A stretch of 6,053 nt of DNA from an uncultured Prevotella sp. (GTDB lineage: Bacteria > Bacteroidota > Bacteroidia > Bacteroidales > Bacteroidaceae). Both the position numbers and the translations under genes were made by a program. The stretch spans positions 1-6,053 of the forward strand of contig CAMBBY010000091.1 of assembly GCA_945863825.1 (NCBI GenBank). The letters are read 5' to 3'. The notes under the pieces were generated by a model. It was not told where the DNA came from, searched no databases, and saw nothing but the letters and a program-made list of their open reading frames with translations. Of this stretch, positions 1 through 6,006 are shown one piece after another; position 1 is the first letter of the stretch; each line of letters begins with the position of its first letter.

Positions 1-1031
1 GTCTTATCGGCCATAACGGCGTAGGTAAGACTAATTTTTTGGATGCAATCTATTACCTCTCCTTTTGTCGTAGTGCCAATAATCCTATTGACTCTCAGAT
101 TATCATGCATGATGAGAATTTCTTTATGCTTGAAGGGAAATATCGCACAGAACAGGGTGATATCGAGAATATTTATTGTGGTATGAAACGTGGTACGAAG
201 AAACATTTCAAGCGCAATAAAAAGGAGTATAAACGATTGTCGCAACATATCGGTTTAGTTCCTTTAATTTATGTTTCTCCTTCTGATTCTTCCCTTATAG
301 AAGGAGGAAGTGAAGAGCGCCGTCGCCTGATGGATGTTGTTATTTCACAATATGACCATTCTTATATTGAATTGTTAGCTAATTATAATAAGGCTCTCCA
401 GCAGCGTAATGCTCTTTTGAAGATGGAGGAGGAGCCTGATTTGTCCTTGCTTGATATATGGGAACAGGAGATGGCCCGTAATGGCGAGTTGCTCTTTCAG
501 AAACGTCTTGCTTTTGTGGAGGAATTGGTTCCTGTCTTTCAACGAATTTATCAGCAGATTTCTGGTCAACGGGAGATGGTTAGTCTTCGCTATGTCTCTC
601 ATTGTCAGCGTGGTTCTTTGTTAGATGTTATTCAGCGTGATAGATTCAAGGACCGGGCAGTTGGTTATTCTCTTCATGGTGTACATCGTGATGATCTTGA
701 GATGCTTATAGGTGATTTTCAGATGAAGCGTGAGGGAAGTCAAGGACAGAATAAAACTTTTGTGCTTGCTTTGAAGCTTGCTCAATTTGATTTTCTGCGC
801 CGTACTTCTTCAATCACAACCCCTTTGTTGCTGTTAGACGATATCTTTGATAAGTTGGATGCACAAAGAGTAGAATCTATTGTCCAACTTGTTTCTGGTG
901 ATAACTTCGGACAAATATTCATTACTGATACGAATCGTGATCATTTGGATAAAATCCTGTCTAAAAGCGATGGTGAATATAAGATATTTACGGTCGAGGG
1001 AGGTGATATAGAATTGATGGCAAACAGTTGA
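1..1031 (+). CDS. recF: RecF, DNA replication/repair ATPase (5' end cut by the window edge)
   Basis: RecF is a cytoplasmic SMC/ABC-type ATPase that binds gapped DNA and, with RecO and RecR, helps load RecA at single-strand gaps and stalled forks. The reading frame is open from base 3 (first full codon ctt), giving 342 visible residues; bacterial RecF is usually about 360-370, so roughly 26-27 N-terminal residues lie outside. Seen directly: a Walker A motif GHNGVGKTN at visible residues 3-11 (bases 9-41), the ABC signature SQGQNKT beginning at residue 246 (bases 738-758), and Walker B LLLLDD ending at residues 279-280 (bases 825-842) followed by IFDKLD, a RecF-type D-loop region. All nucleotide-binding motifs are intact. 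A TTG at 39 could be mistaken for the start, but that would discard Walker A. The stop is TGA at 1029-1031. The DciA-like gene follows on the same strand after 119 bp, a pairing that fits a replication/repair neighbourhood. Confidence 0.96.
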   Translation, partial: LIGHNGVGKTNFLDAIYYLSFCRSANNPIDSQIIMHDENFFMLEGKYRTEQGDIENIYCGMKRGTKKHFKRNKKEYKRLSQHIGLVPLIYVSPSDSSLIEGGSEERRRLMDVVISQYDHSYIELLANYNKALQQRNALLKMEEEPDLSLLDIWEQEMARNGELLFQKRLAFVEELVPVFQRIYQQISGQREMVSLRYVSHCQRGSLLDVIQRDRFKDRAVGYSLHGVHRDDLEMLIGDFQMKREGSQGQNKTFVLALKLAQFDFLRRTSSITTPLLLLDDIFDKLDAQRVESIVQLVSGDNFGQIFITDTNRDHLDKILSKSDGEYKIFTVEGGDIELMANS

Positions 1032-1035
1032 GAAT

Positions 1036-1094
1036 AGTTCTTTCTCTTTGGGGGTAAAGTTCATTTCGCTGTTGCAAAGTTCTTGTCTCTGTTG
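1036..1094. repeat. Degenerate ~20-bp direct repeats in the recF to DciA-like spacer
   Basis: Two 19-bp copies lie 20 bp apart: 1056-1074 (AAAGTTCATTTCGCTGTTG) and 1076-1094 (AAAGTTCTTGTCTCTGTTG), identical at 16 of 19 positions. A shorter, more decayed copy, AGTTCTTTCTCTTTG at 1036-1050, aligns to the second copy if two single-base deletions are allowed. The core AGTTC therefore recurs at 1036, 1058 and 1078, spacings of 22 and 20 bp, close to two helical turns. The array ends 56 bp before the ATG of the DciA-like gene. Whether it is a binding site, a promoter-region feature or a chance or slippage product cannot be told from one sequence. Confidence 0.5.
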
Positions 1095-1150
1095 ATTTGT
1101 GGCTAATGCGCTCTATTTGATTTACATTAATTATTAAAATCATTTATATC

Positions 1151-1441
1151 ATGTTTAGAAGAAAAGTACAATCCATGCAGACCTTATTGCCAGACTTTCT
1201 GCGGCGTCAAGGTTTAGAGTCACCTCTACGTCAAAGGAGACTTTTGACTTCTTGGGATGATGTGGTAGGGGAGCCTATAGCCCGATATACCAGTGAACGT
1301 TTTATCAAAAACCAGACACTGTTCGTAAAGGTGAATAATCCTGCCTTGCGTGCAGATCTATCTATGGGACGTAGCATTTTAGTGAAACGCCTGAACGAAT
1401 GTGCCGGTGCACAGGTCATTGTTGGTATTAAATTTTATTAG
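1151..1441 (+). CDS. DUF721 / DciA-like protein (probable replicative helicase loader family)
   Basis: This 96-residue cytoplasmic protein belongs by sequence pattern to DUF721, the family that includes DciA, the ancestral bacterial loader of the DnaB helicase. The pattern seen is a basic N-terminus (FRRKV, RRQ, RQRR), a conserved-type block with W35 and G40 followed by PIARYT (residues 42-47), then a strand-rich stretch LFVKVNN (57-63) and a helix ALRADLSMGRSILVKRLNE (65-83), as expected for the compact KH-like DUF721 fold. The length of about 95-100 residues is normal for Bacteroidetes members, which lack the long extensions of some proteobacterial DciA proteins. ATG at 1151 is the first sensible start; it is preceded by an AT-rich leader and no Shine-Dalgarno site, as is common in this phylum. 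It follows recF on the same strand. Its stop (TAG, 1439-1441) overlaps the stop of the convergent folate gene. Family membership is confident; helicase loading in this organism is inferred. Confidence 0.85.
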   Translation: MFRRKVQSMQTLLPDFLRRQGLESPLRQRRLLTSWDDVVGEPIARYTSERFIKNQTLFVKVNNPALRADLSMGRSILVKRLNECAGAQVIVGIKFY

Positions 1442-1983
1442 ATATCAGTAATAATTTCATCCATGATTTTATCATGTTTTTCATAAGGAATCGAAGATTC
1501 TTTCTGAAAACTATAGCAGACTCCGATTTTATAGATGGATGGAATTTTCTTTAAGAATCGATCGTAATATCCTTTACCTCTGCCCAGGCGGTGTCCTTTG
1601 TCATCAAAGCTCATACCAGGAATGATTCCTACTTCGATTTCTCCGTATTTTTTTTCAGAAAATAGAGTTCCGCTTGGTTCTAGGATGTGATAATTACCTT
1701 CCTTAAGATCCTTTTTCCCTGTATATTCTCTTAAGATCATGTTTTCTCCGTCTGTAACTACAGGTAGTAGGACTTTTTTTCCTTCGGCTACGATTTCATC
1801 TATCCATTCATGTGTATTTACTTCATCCGGTAATGAATAGTATAGCAGTATCGTTTGTGCTTTTCTTAAACGGGGATGCTTTTTTAATTGCATAATAATA
1901 GAGAGCGACAGCTCTCCCAGTTGTGCTTGGGTAAACTGTCGCTTCCTATTTCGTATCTCTGTTCTGAGTTCTTGTTTGTTCAT
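1438..1983 (-). CDS. fthC: 5-formyltetrahydrofolate cyclo-ligase (MTHFS)
   Basis: This cytoplasmic enzyme converts 5-formyl-THF to 5,10-methenyl-THF using ATP, returning a storage or inhibitory folate to the one-carbon pool used for purine, thymidylate and methionine synthesis. The protein is 181 residues, within the family's usual 180-200. Diagnostic features are the basic N-terminal segment (KQELRTEIRNRKR, residues 3-15), YYSLPDEVNT (48-57), VGIIPGMSFDD (118-128) and above all the phosphate-binding signature LGRGKGYYDRFL at 133-144 with the invariant GRGKGYYDR core; the ending IMDEIITD is also typical. Start ATG at 1981-1983 lies 29 nt after the S41 protease stop, so the two are likely co-transcribed; no good Shine-Dalgarno site is visible. 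The TAA stop (1438-1440, - strand) overlaps that of the convergent DciA-like gene. No truncation or missing key residue is seen. Confidence 0.96.
   Translation of the reverse strand: MNKQELRTEIRNRKRQFTQAQLGELSLSIIMQLKKHPRLRKAQTILLYYSLPDEVNTHEWIDEIVAEGKKVLLPVVTDGENMILREYTGKKDLKEGNYHILEPSGTLFSEKKYGEIEVGIIPGMSFDDKGHRLGRGKGYYDRFLKKIPSIYKIGVCYSFQKESSIPYEKHDKIMDEIITDI
1462..1481 (+). terminator. Weak candidate intrinsic terminator for the recF / DciA-like transcript
   Basis: On the + strand CATGAT (1462-1467) and ATCATG (1471-1476) can pair around a 3-nt loop, followed at once by five T residues (1477-1481). It starts 21 nt after the DciA-like stop codon, where a terminator would be expected. The stem is only 6 bp with two G-C pairs, so it would be weak, and the same bases encode part of the conserved C-terminus of the convergent folate enzyme, which may be the whole explanation. 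Confidence 0.22.
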
Positions 1984-2004
1984 GACAATAGCTATTCTTA
2001 TTAG

Positions 2005-2038
2005 ACAAAGTCTTATTTAGCTTTTCCGCTAACTTTGT
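2005..2038 (-). other. Possible bulged stem-loop over the S41 protease stop codon
   Basis: In the - strand transcript ACAAAG (bases 2038-2033) can pair with CTTTGT (2010-2005), and inside it TTAGC (2032-2028) with GCTAA (2021-2017), leaving a GGAAAA loop and a 6-nt one-sided bulge (2016-2011). The bulge carries the UAA stop of the S41 protease (2013-2015). The structure covers the last codons of that gene and reaches into the 29-nt gap before the folate gene. There is no T-tract after it, so it is not a standard terminator; it could affect mRNA decay or translation between the two genes, or be chance. Confidence 0.3.
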
Positions 2039-3698
2039 TTGATAATTTTCCTTTTGCCTTTTGCACAGCAACTGGCTTTTTAGGGAATGCTGCATTTTCC
2101 TCGAATACTTCCAATGTTTTCCTGATGACAGGATCATCCTGATTGATGTATTGAGACCAAGCCTGCTCATTAAGCATGTTGTAAATAATTCGACCATTGA
2201 GTACACGCTCTAAAAGTTTGTGCGACTTTCTTATCAGCAGATTGCGGCGTTGTAATCCATGCTTGTCTGCATAATTAGCAAACTTCTCAACCATGTCTTG
2301 TTTTACAAGATAATCTGAAAGTTCCATCATCTCTTTAAAGTTATTCAACTTAGGACGATTATTGTCTGTATAGATGAATGCGTATTGAAGAATCAGGCCA
2401 CTCATGCTGGCTTCTTTGAAATATGAGGTCATGCCCAACGTATCTTCCGGTACGAAGATGTCAGGGGTGATACCACCACCGCCATATACCACTCTGCCCA
2501 ATCCTGTATGGTAGGCAGGACCGGTGTGCTTGATGCTGTCTTGCGAGAAGAACTCACCATGCTGGTAGCGATCCAGTAAATCTTGCTCATAATCTTTATC
2601 GTCGCCCATGGTATATGGCTTCTGTATGCAACGTCCGGAAGGAGTGTAGTACCTTGCAATAGTCAGTCGGATTAGACTGTGATCTGGGAATTCCAACTGT
2701 TGCTGTACCAAACCTTTACCAAAAGAGCGGCGGCCGATAATAGTGGCGCGGTCATTGTCCTGCATGGCACCTGCAAATATTTCTGCAGAAGAAGCAGAAC
2801 CTTCATTAATAAGTACCACTAAAGGTATATCCTGATAGGAACCTTTACCATCGCTGCGATATTCCTGACGTGGAGATTTACGTCCCTGTGTATAGACTAT
2901 CAGCTTTTTATCAGACAGGAATTCATTAGCCATGTTTACAGCTGCCGAAAGATAACCGCCGGAGTTGTCTCGCAGGTCGATGCAGAGATTCTTGAAACCT
3001 TTCTGTGACAACTTAGCTAAAGCTATCAACATCTCAGGATAGGTGTTCTCACCGAAATTTTTAATACGAATATATCCGGTAGTTTTATCCAACATGTATG
3101 CAGCAGTGACGCTCTTGGTTGGAATCTCACCACGGGTTACGGTATAAGTTTGTACTTTATTGCTGCCATAACGTACAACGCCAATTTTAACTTTTGTATC
3201 TTTTGGACCTTTCAAACGGTGCATCGCTTCCTGGTTGGTGACAATTTTGCCTACAAAAGGTTTGCCATCTACTGCTACGATTTTATCACCAGCCAAAAGA
3301 CCGGCTTTTTCTGCAGGTCCGTTTTGGATGACATTCTGAATATGGATGGTGTCGTCTCTGATGACAAATTCTACACCTACTCCAGAGAATGAGCCTTTGA
3401 GGTCGTCTGTTGCTGCAGCCGCATCTTTTGCGCTTATATAGACAGAGTGTGGGTCTAATTCTGCCAAGATTAATGGAATAGCCTCATCTACCAACGAGTC
3501 GATATTGACAGCATCAACATACTGGTCATCTATAATGTGTAGCAGATTGTTGAGTCGGTTGCTTCCACTATTGATGATGTTGAGTCGGTTGCCAGAGAAG
3601 TGGTTGGAGAAAAAAGAGCCAAGAAATATACCCACCACGACACAAGCGGCCATGATGATTGGCATAAATCGATTGTTCTTGTTTTTATTCATAATCAT
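2013..3698 (-). CDS. S41 family C-terminal processing protease (CtpA/Prc type) with PDZ domain
   Basis: This 561-residue serine protease is expected to sit in the periplasm, anchored in the inner membrane, and trim or degrade proteins from their C-termini. Order of parts: short charged N-terminus; one hydrophobic segment about 11-30 (signal anchor); the family segment LDPHSVYIS (81-89); a PDZ domain about 103-188 with GVGVEF and GPAEKAGLLAGDKIVAVDG; then the S41 core. Lining up the core with E. coli Prc as I recall it (S452, D463, K477), the catalytic serine is S303 in GSASSAE, the lysine is K328 in SFGKG, and D314 matches the third residue; the 25-residue Ser-Lys spacing is exact. After about 420 there is a helical extension ending in a Lys/Ala-rich tail, common in Bacteroidetes members. 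Two starts are possible, ATG at 3698 or ATG at 3692 two codons later; the longer is given but the shorter is equally plausible. It lies 58 nt after the deaminase and 29 nt before the folate gene. Its natural substrate cannot be told. Confidence 0.95.
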   Translation of the reverse strand: MIMNKNKNNRFMPIIMAACVVVGIFLGSFFSNHFSGNRLNIINSGSNRLNNLLHIIDDQYVDAVNIDSLVDEAIPLILAELDPHSVYISAKDAAAATDDLKGSFSGVGVEFVIRDDTIHIQNVIQNGPAEKAGLLAGDKIVAVDGKPFVGKIVTNQEAMHRLKGPKDTKVKIGVVRYGSNKVQTYTVTRGEIPTKSVTAAYMLDKTTGYIRIKNFGENTYPEMLIALAKLSQKGFKNLCIDLRDNSGGYLSAAVNMANEFLSDKKLIVYTQGRKSPRQEYRSDGKGSYQDIPLVVLINEGSASSAEIFAGAMQDNDRATIIGRRSFGKGLVQQQLEFPDHSLIRLTIARYYTPSGRCIQKPYTMGDDKDYEQDLLDRYQHGEFFSQDSIKHTGPAYHTGLGRVVYGGGGITPDIFVPEDTLGMTSYFKEASMSGLILQYAFIYTDNNRPKLNNFKEMMELSDYLVKQDMVEKFANYADKHGLQRRNLLIRKSHKLLERVLNGRIIYNMLNEQAWSQYINQDDPVIRKTLEVFEENAAFPKKPVAVQKAKGKLSNKVSGKAK

Positions 3699-3756
3699 GT
3701 TTTATACTAACGTTATATTCTACTATTTGCTCTTGTTTGTATTTGTCATGAGAAGC

Positions 3757-4212
3757 CTATTCATTTTCAGTTTGAGCAATTTGCTGGTTTATATCCAGAT
3801 ACTCAACTTTAATCCCTGCTCTTTCCATGAGTTGGATTCCATCATTGAGTCTGTATTTTTCTGCATATACTACGCGCTTGATTCCTGCTTGAATGATGAG
3901 TTTGGCACATTCTATACAAGGAGATGCGGTTACGTAGAGTGTACTGCCGTCACTATTATTGCTGCTTCTTGCCAATTTTGTGATGGCATTGGCTTCTGCA
4001 TGGAGAACATACGGTTTGGTAATATCATTTTCTTCGCAGATATTCTCGAAGCCGCTTGGAGTACCATTGTATCCATCACTGATAATCATTTTATCTTTGA
4101 CTACCAGTGCTCCTACCTGTCTGCGTTTGCAATAACTGTTTTCTGCCCAAATGCGAGCCATTCTTAAATATCGCAAATCCAGTTTTGTCTGCTTAGAAAG
4201 TCCGTTCTCCAT
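3757..4212 (-). CDS. dCMP deaminase family protein (ComEB-like zinc deaminase)
   Basis: This 151-residue cytoplasmic, zinc-dependent deaminase most likely converts dCMP to dUMP, the substrate of thymidylate synthase. The zinc site is complete: H71-A-E73 (within HAEANAI, E73 being the proton shuttle) and C99-x-x-C102 (within SPCIEC). GYNGTPSGFEN (47-57) matches the nucleotide-binding loop of dCMP deaminases and argues against a free-nucleoside cytidine deaminase or a tRNA adenosine deaminase. Members of this family are often annotated ComEB from the Bacillus competence operon; that name does not imply a DNA-uptake role here. Start ATG at 4210-4212 is 6 nt after the M3 peptidase stop; an AAGG sits only 2 nt before the ATG, too close to be a normal Shine-Dalgarno site, so translational coupling to the upstream gene is plausible. 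Substrate (dCMP rather than CMP or another cytosine nucleotide) is inferred from the family. Confidence 0.93.
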   Translation of the reverse strand: MENGLSKQTKLDLRYLRMARIWAENSYCKRRQVGALVVKDKMIISDGYNGTPSGFENICEENDITKPYVLHAEANAITKLARSSNNSDGSTLYVTASPCIECAKLIIQAGIKRVVYAEKYRLNDGIQLMERAGIKVEYLDINQQIAQTENE

Positions 4213-4218
4213 AACCTT

Positions 4219-6006
4219 TTAATTAACATTCATATTTTTCTTTATTTCGTTTCTCTCAAGCAAGGCATCTATCGTAGGTTCTTGACCACGGAATCGCTTA
4301 TATAATGTCATTGGGTGTTCAGTTCCTCCTTTAGACAAAATATTATCTCTGAAACTTTTTGCTGTAACTTGATCGAAGATACCATTTTTCTTGAAAACGC
4401 TGAATGCATCAGCATCCAGTACTTCGGCCCATTTATAGCTGTAGTATCCCGCAGCATATCCACCAGCCATGATGTGGGAGAAGGTTACAGTCATACAGGT
4501 GTCTGGTAACTGAGGTAGAATCATGGCCTTTTCCCATGCTTTCTTTTCGAATGGGATGATGTCGTCTGTGAACGCATCTTTTTTCGTGTAATATGCCATA
4601 TCAAGAAGTCCAAAACTTACCTGTCTCAAGCACGCATAAGCCGCCATGAAGTTGCGGCTTTTGACGATGCGCTCTGTCAGTTCGTCAGGTAAAGGCTCGC
4701 CTGTTTCATAATGGAAGGCAAATGTGCGTAGAAAATCTTTTTCTATGGCATAGTTCTCCATAAATTGGGATGGTAATTCTACGAAGTCCCACCAGACGTT
4801 TGTACCTGAAAGGCTTTCAAAACGGGTGTTGGCAAACATACCATGTAAACTGTGACCGAATTCGTGCAGGAATGTCTCTACTTCTCCTAATGTCAGAAGA
4901 GCAGGCTTTTCCTCTGTAGGCTTGGTGAAATTAGTCACTACGCTTACATGAGGTCGTACATTGTTGCCTTTATGGTCTATCCATTGCCCTTGGAATTCAG
5001 TCATCCATGCCCCTCCTTGTTTACCCTTTCGTGGGAAGAAGTCTGCATAGAATACAGCGAGATAACTGCCGTCTTTATCGAATACTTCGTATGCTTTTAC
5101 GTCAGGATGATATACCGGTATTTCCTTGTTTTCTTTGAAGGTGATTCCATATAACTTGTTTGCAAGACCGAATACTCCCTCGATTACTTTGTCCAACTGG
5201 AAATATGGTCGTAGCATTTCGGCATCCAGATTGAATTTCTTCATCTGGAGTTTGTGTGAATAGAAACTGAAGTCCCATGGCTGCATTTCGAAATCGTTAC
5301 CTTCCATCTCCTTTGCCAGTTCTTCGATTTCCTTCACCTCCTTGATAGCAGTTGGTTTATAGGCATCAATGAGATCATTCAGAAGTTTATAGACATTTTC
5401 TACATTGCTTGCCATGCGATGCTTGAGTACATAGTCTGCATAGGTACTGTAACCCAAAAGCTGAGCCAGTTCGCGTCGAAGGTTGATGAGGCGCTTGCAG
5501 ATTTCCAGATTGTTGGAGTCATTGTCATGGGTACACTCTGTATTGCGTGCCATATACATTTCCTTTCGTAACTCACGCTGTGTAGAGTAAGTCATGAAAG
5601 GAGAGTAGCTTGGATAATCTAACGTAAATATCCATCCCTCTTTTTCTTGCTCCTTGGCATTCTGGGCAGCTGCTGCAATGGCTGTATTTGGAAGACCGTC
5701 CAGCTGGGCCTCGTCTGTTATATGCAATGTATATGCTTTGTTCTCCTTTAATACATTTTGAGAAAACTGGAGTGTGAGCATACTGGCTTCTTCTGTCAGT
5801 TTGCGGAGTTTTTCCTTTCCTTCTTCATCGAGCAAGGCACCACTTCTTACAAAACCATCATAACTTGTATCGAGCAGCATCTGTTCTTCTGCAGTCAACT
5901 CTCGGTTGGGATGATCATGTACAAACTTGACTCTTTCAAATAACTTCTTGTTCAGAGTGATGTCATTGGCATGCTTGGTGAGGATAGGACTTAGCTTCTG
6001 TGCCAA
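4219..6006 (-). CDS. M3 family zinc oligopeptidase (Dcp / oligopeptidase A type), N-terminus missing
   Basis: M3 metallopeptidases cleave short peptides, either as dipeptidyl carboxypeptidases (Dcp) or endo-oligopeptidases (OpdA/PrlC). Numbering from the first native codon (6004-6006), 595 residues are present; full-length bacterial relatives are about 680-700, so around 90-100 N-terminal residues are missing. The catalytic part is complete: HEFGH at 381-385 (bases 4852-4866) supplies two zinc-ligand histidines and catalytic E382, and E410 in DFVELPSQ is the third ligand at the spacing known for thimet oligopeptidase. SHIMAGGYAAGYYSYKW starting at 510 is the substrate-binding block with H511. 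The SLSGTN-DFVE stretch recalls Dcp while LPSQFMEN recalls OpdA, so I do not choose between them. With the N-terminus absent, a signal peptide cannot be judged. An apparent GTG start at 6021 is false: it and the next four codons (MYKRQ) come from sequencing adapter. It is the first visible gene of the - strand run; its promoter lies beyond the contig. Confidence 0.95.
   Translation of the reverse strand: MAQKLSPILTKHANDITLNKKLFERVKFVHDHPNRELTAEEQMLLDTSYDGFVRSGALLDEEGKEKLRKLTEEASMLTLQFSQNVLKENKAYTLHITDEAQLDGLPNTAIAAAAQNAKEQEKEGWIFTLDYPSYSPFMTYSTQRELRKEMYMARNTECTHDNDSNNLEICKRLINLRRELAQLLGYSTYADYVLKHRMASNVENVYKLLNDLIDAYKPTAIKEVKEIEELAKEMEGNDFEMQPWDFSFYSHKLQMKKFNLDAEMLRPYFQLDKVIEGVFGLANKLYGITFKENKEIPVYHPDVKAYEVFDKDGSYLAVFYADFFPRKGKQGGAWMTEFQGQWIDHKGNNVRPHVSVVTNFTKPTEEKPALLTLGEVETFLHEFGHSLHGMFANTRFESLSGTNVWWDFVELPSQFMENYAIEKDFLRTFAFHYETGEPLPDELTERIVKSRNFMAAYACLRQVSFGLLDMAYYTKKDAFTDDIIPFEKKAWEKAMILPQLPDTCMTVTFSHIMAGGYAAGYYSYKWAEVLDADAFSVFKKNGIFDQVTAKSFRDNILSKGGTEHPMTLYKRFRGQEPTIDALLERNEIKKNMNVN

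Noticed and set aside
834..1064. Small - strand open frame over the end of recF and the spacer, and similar short frames elsewhere
   Set aside because: These are antisense or out-of-frame to genes with clear motifs, have no recognisable family features and no start context.
1096..1119. Bacteroides-type promoter before the DciA-like gene (TTTG at 1096-1099 and TCTATTTG at 1112-1119)
   Set aside because: The second element misses the expected A of TAnnTTTG and the spacing is about 12 bp, not about 19-21. Another pairing (GTTG 1071-1074 with TTGATTTG 1092-1099) also has a mismatch and short spacing.
1400..1413. Hairpin TGTGC / GCACA with a 4-nt loop, about 25 nt beyond the folate gene stop on the - strand
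   Set aside because: The stem is only 5 bp and no T-tract follows on the - strand, and the bases encode part of the DciA-like protein, so I do not call it a terminator.
3699..3756. Internal promoter in the 58-nt gap between the deaminase and the S41 protease
   Set aside because: Read on the - strand the gap is AT-rich but contains no TTTG element or TAnnTTTG match, so there is no support for a separate start.
3505..4167. A 220-codon open frame on the + strand with hydrophobic stretches
   Set aside because: It lies antisense to the N-terminus of the S41 protease, the spacer and most of the deaminase, both of which have full catalytic motifs. Its composition follows from reading those codons in reverse, and it resembles no family I know.
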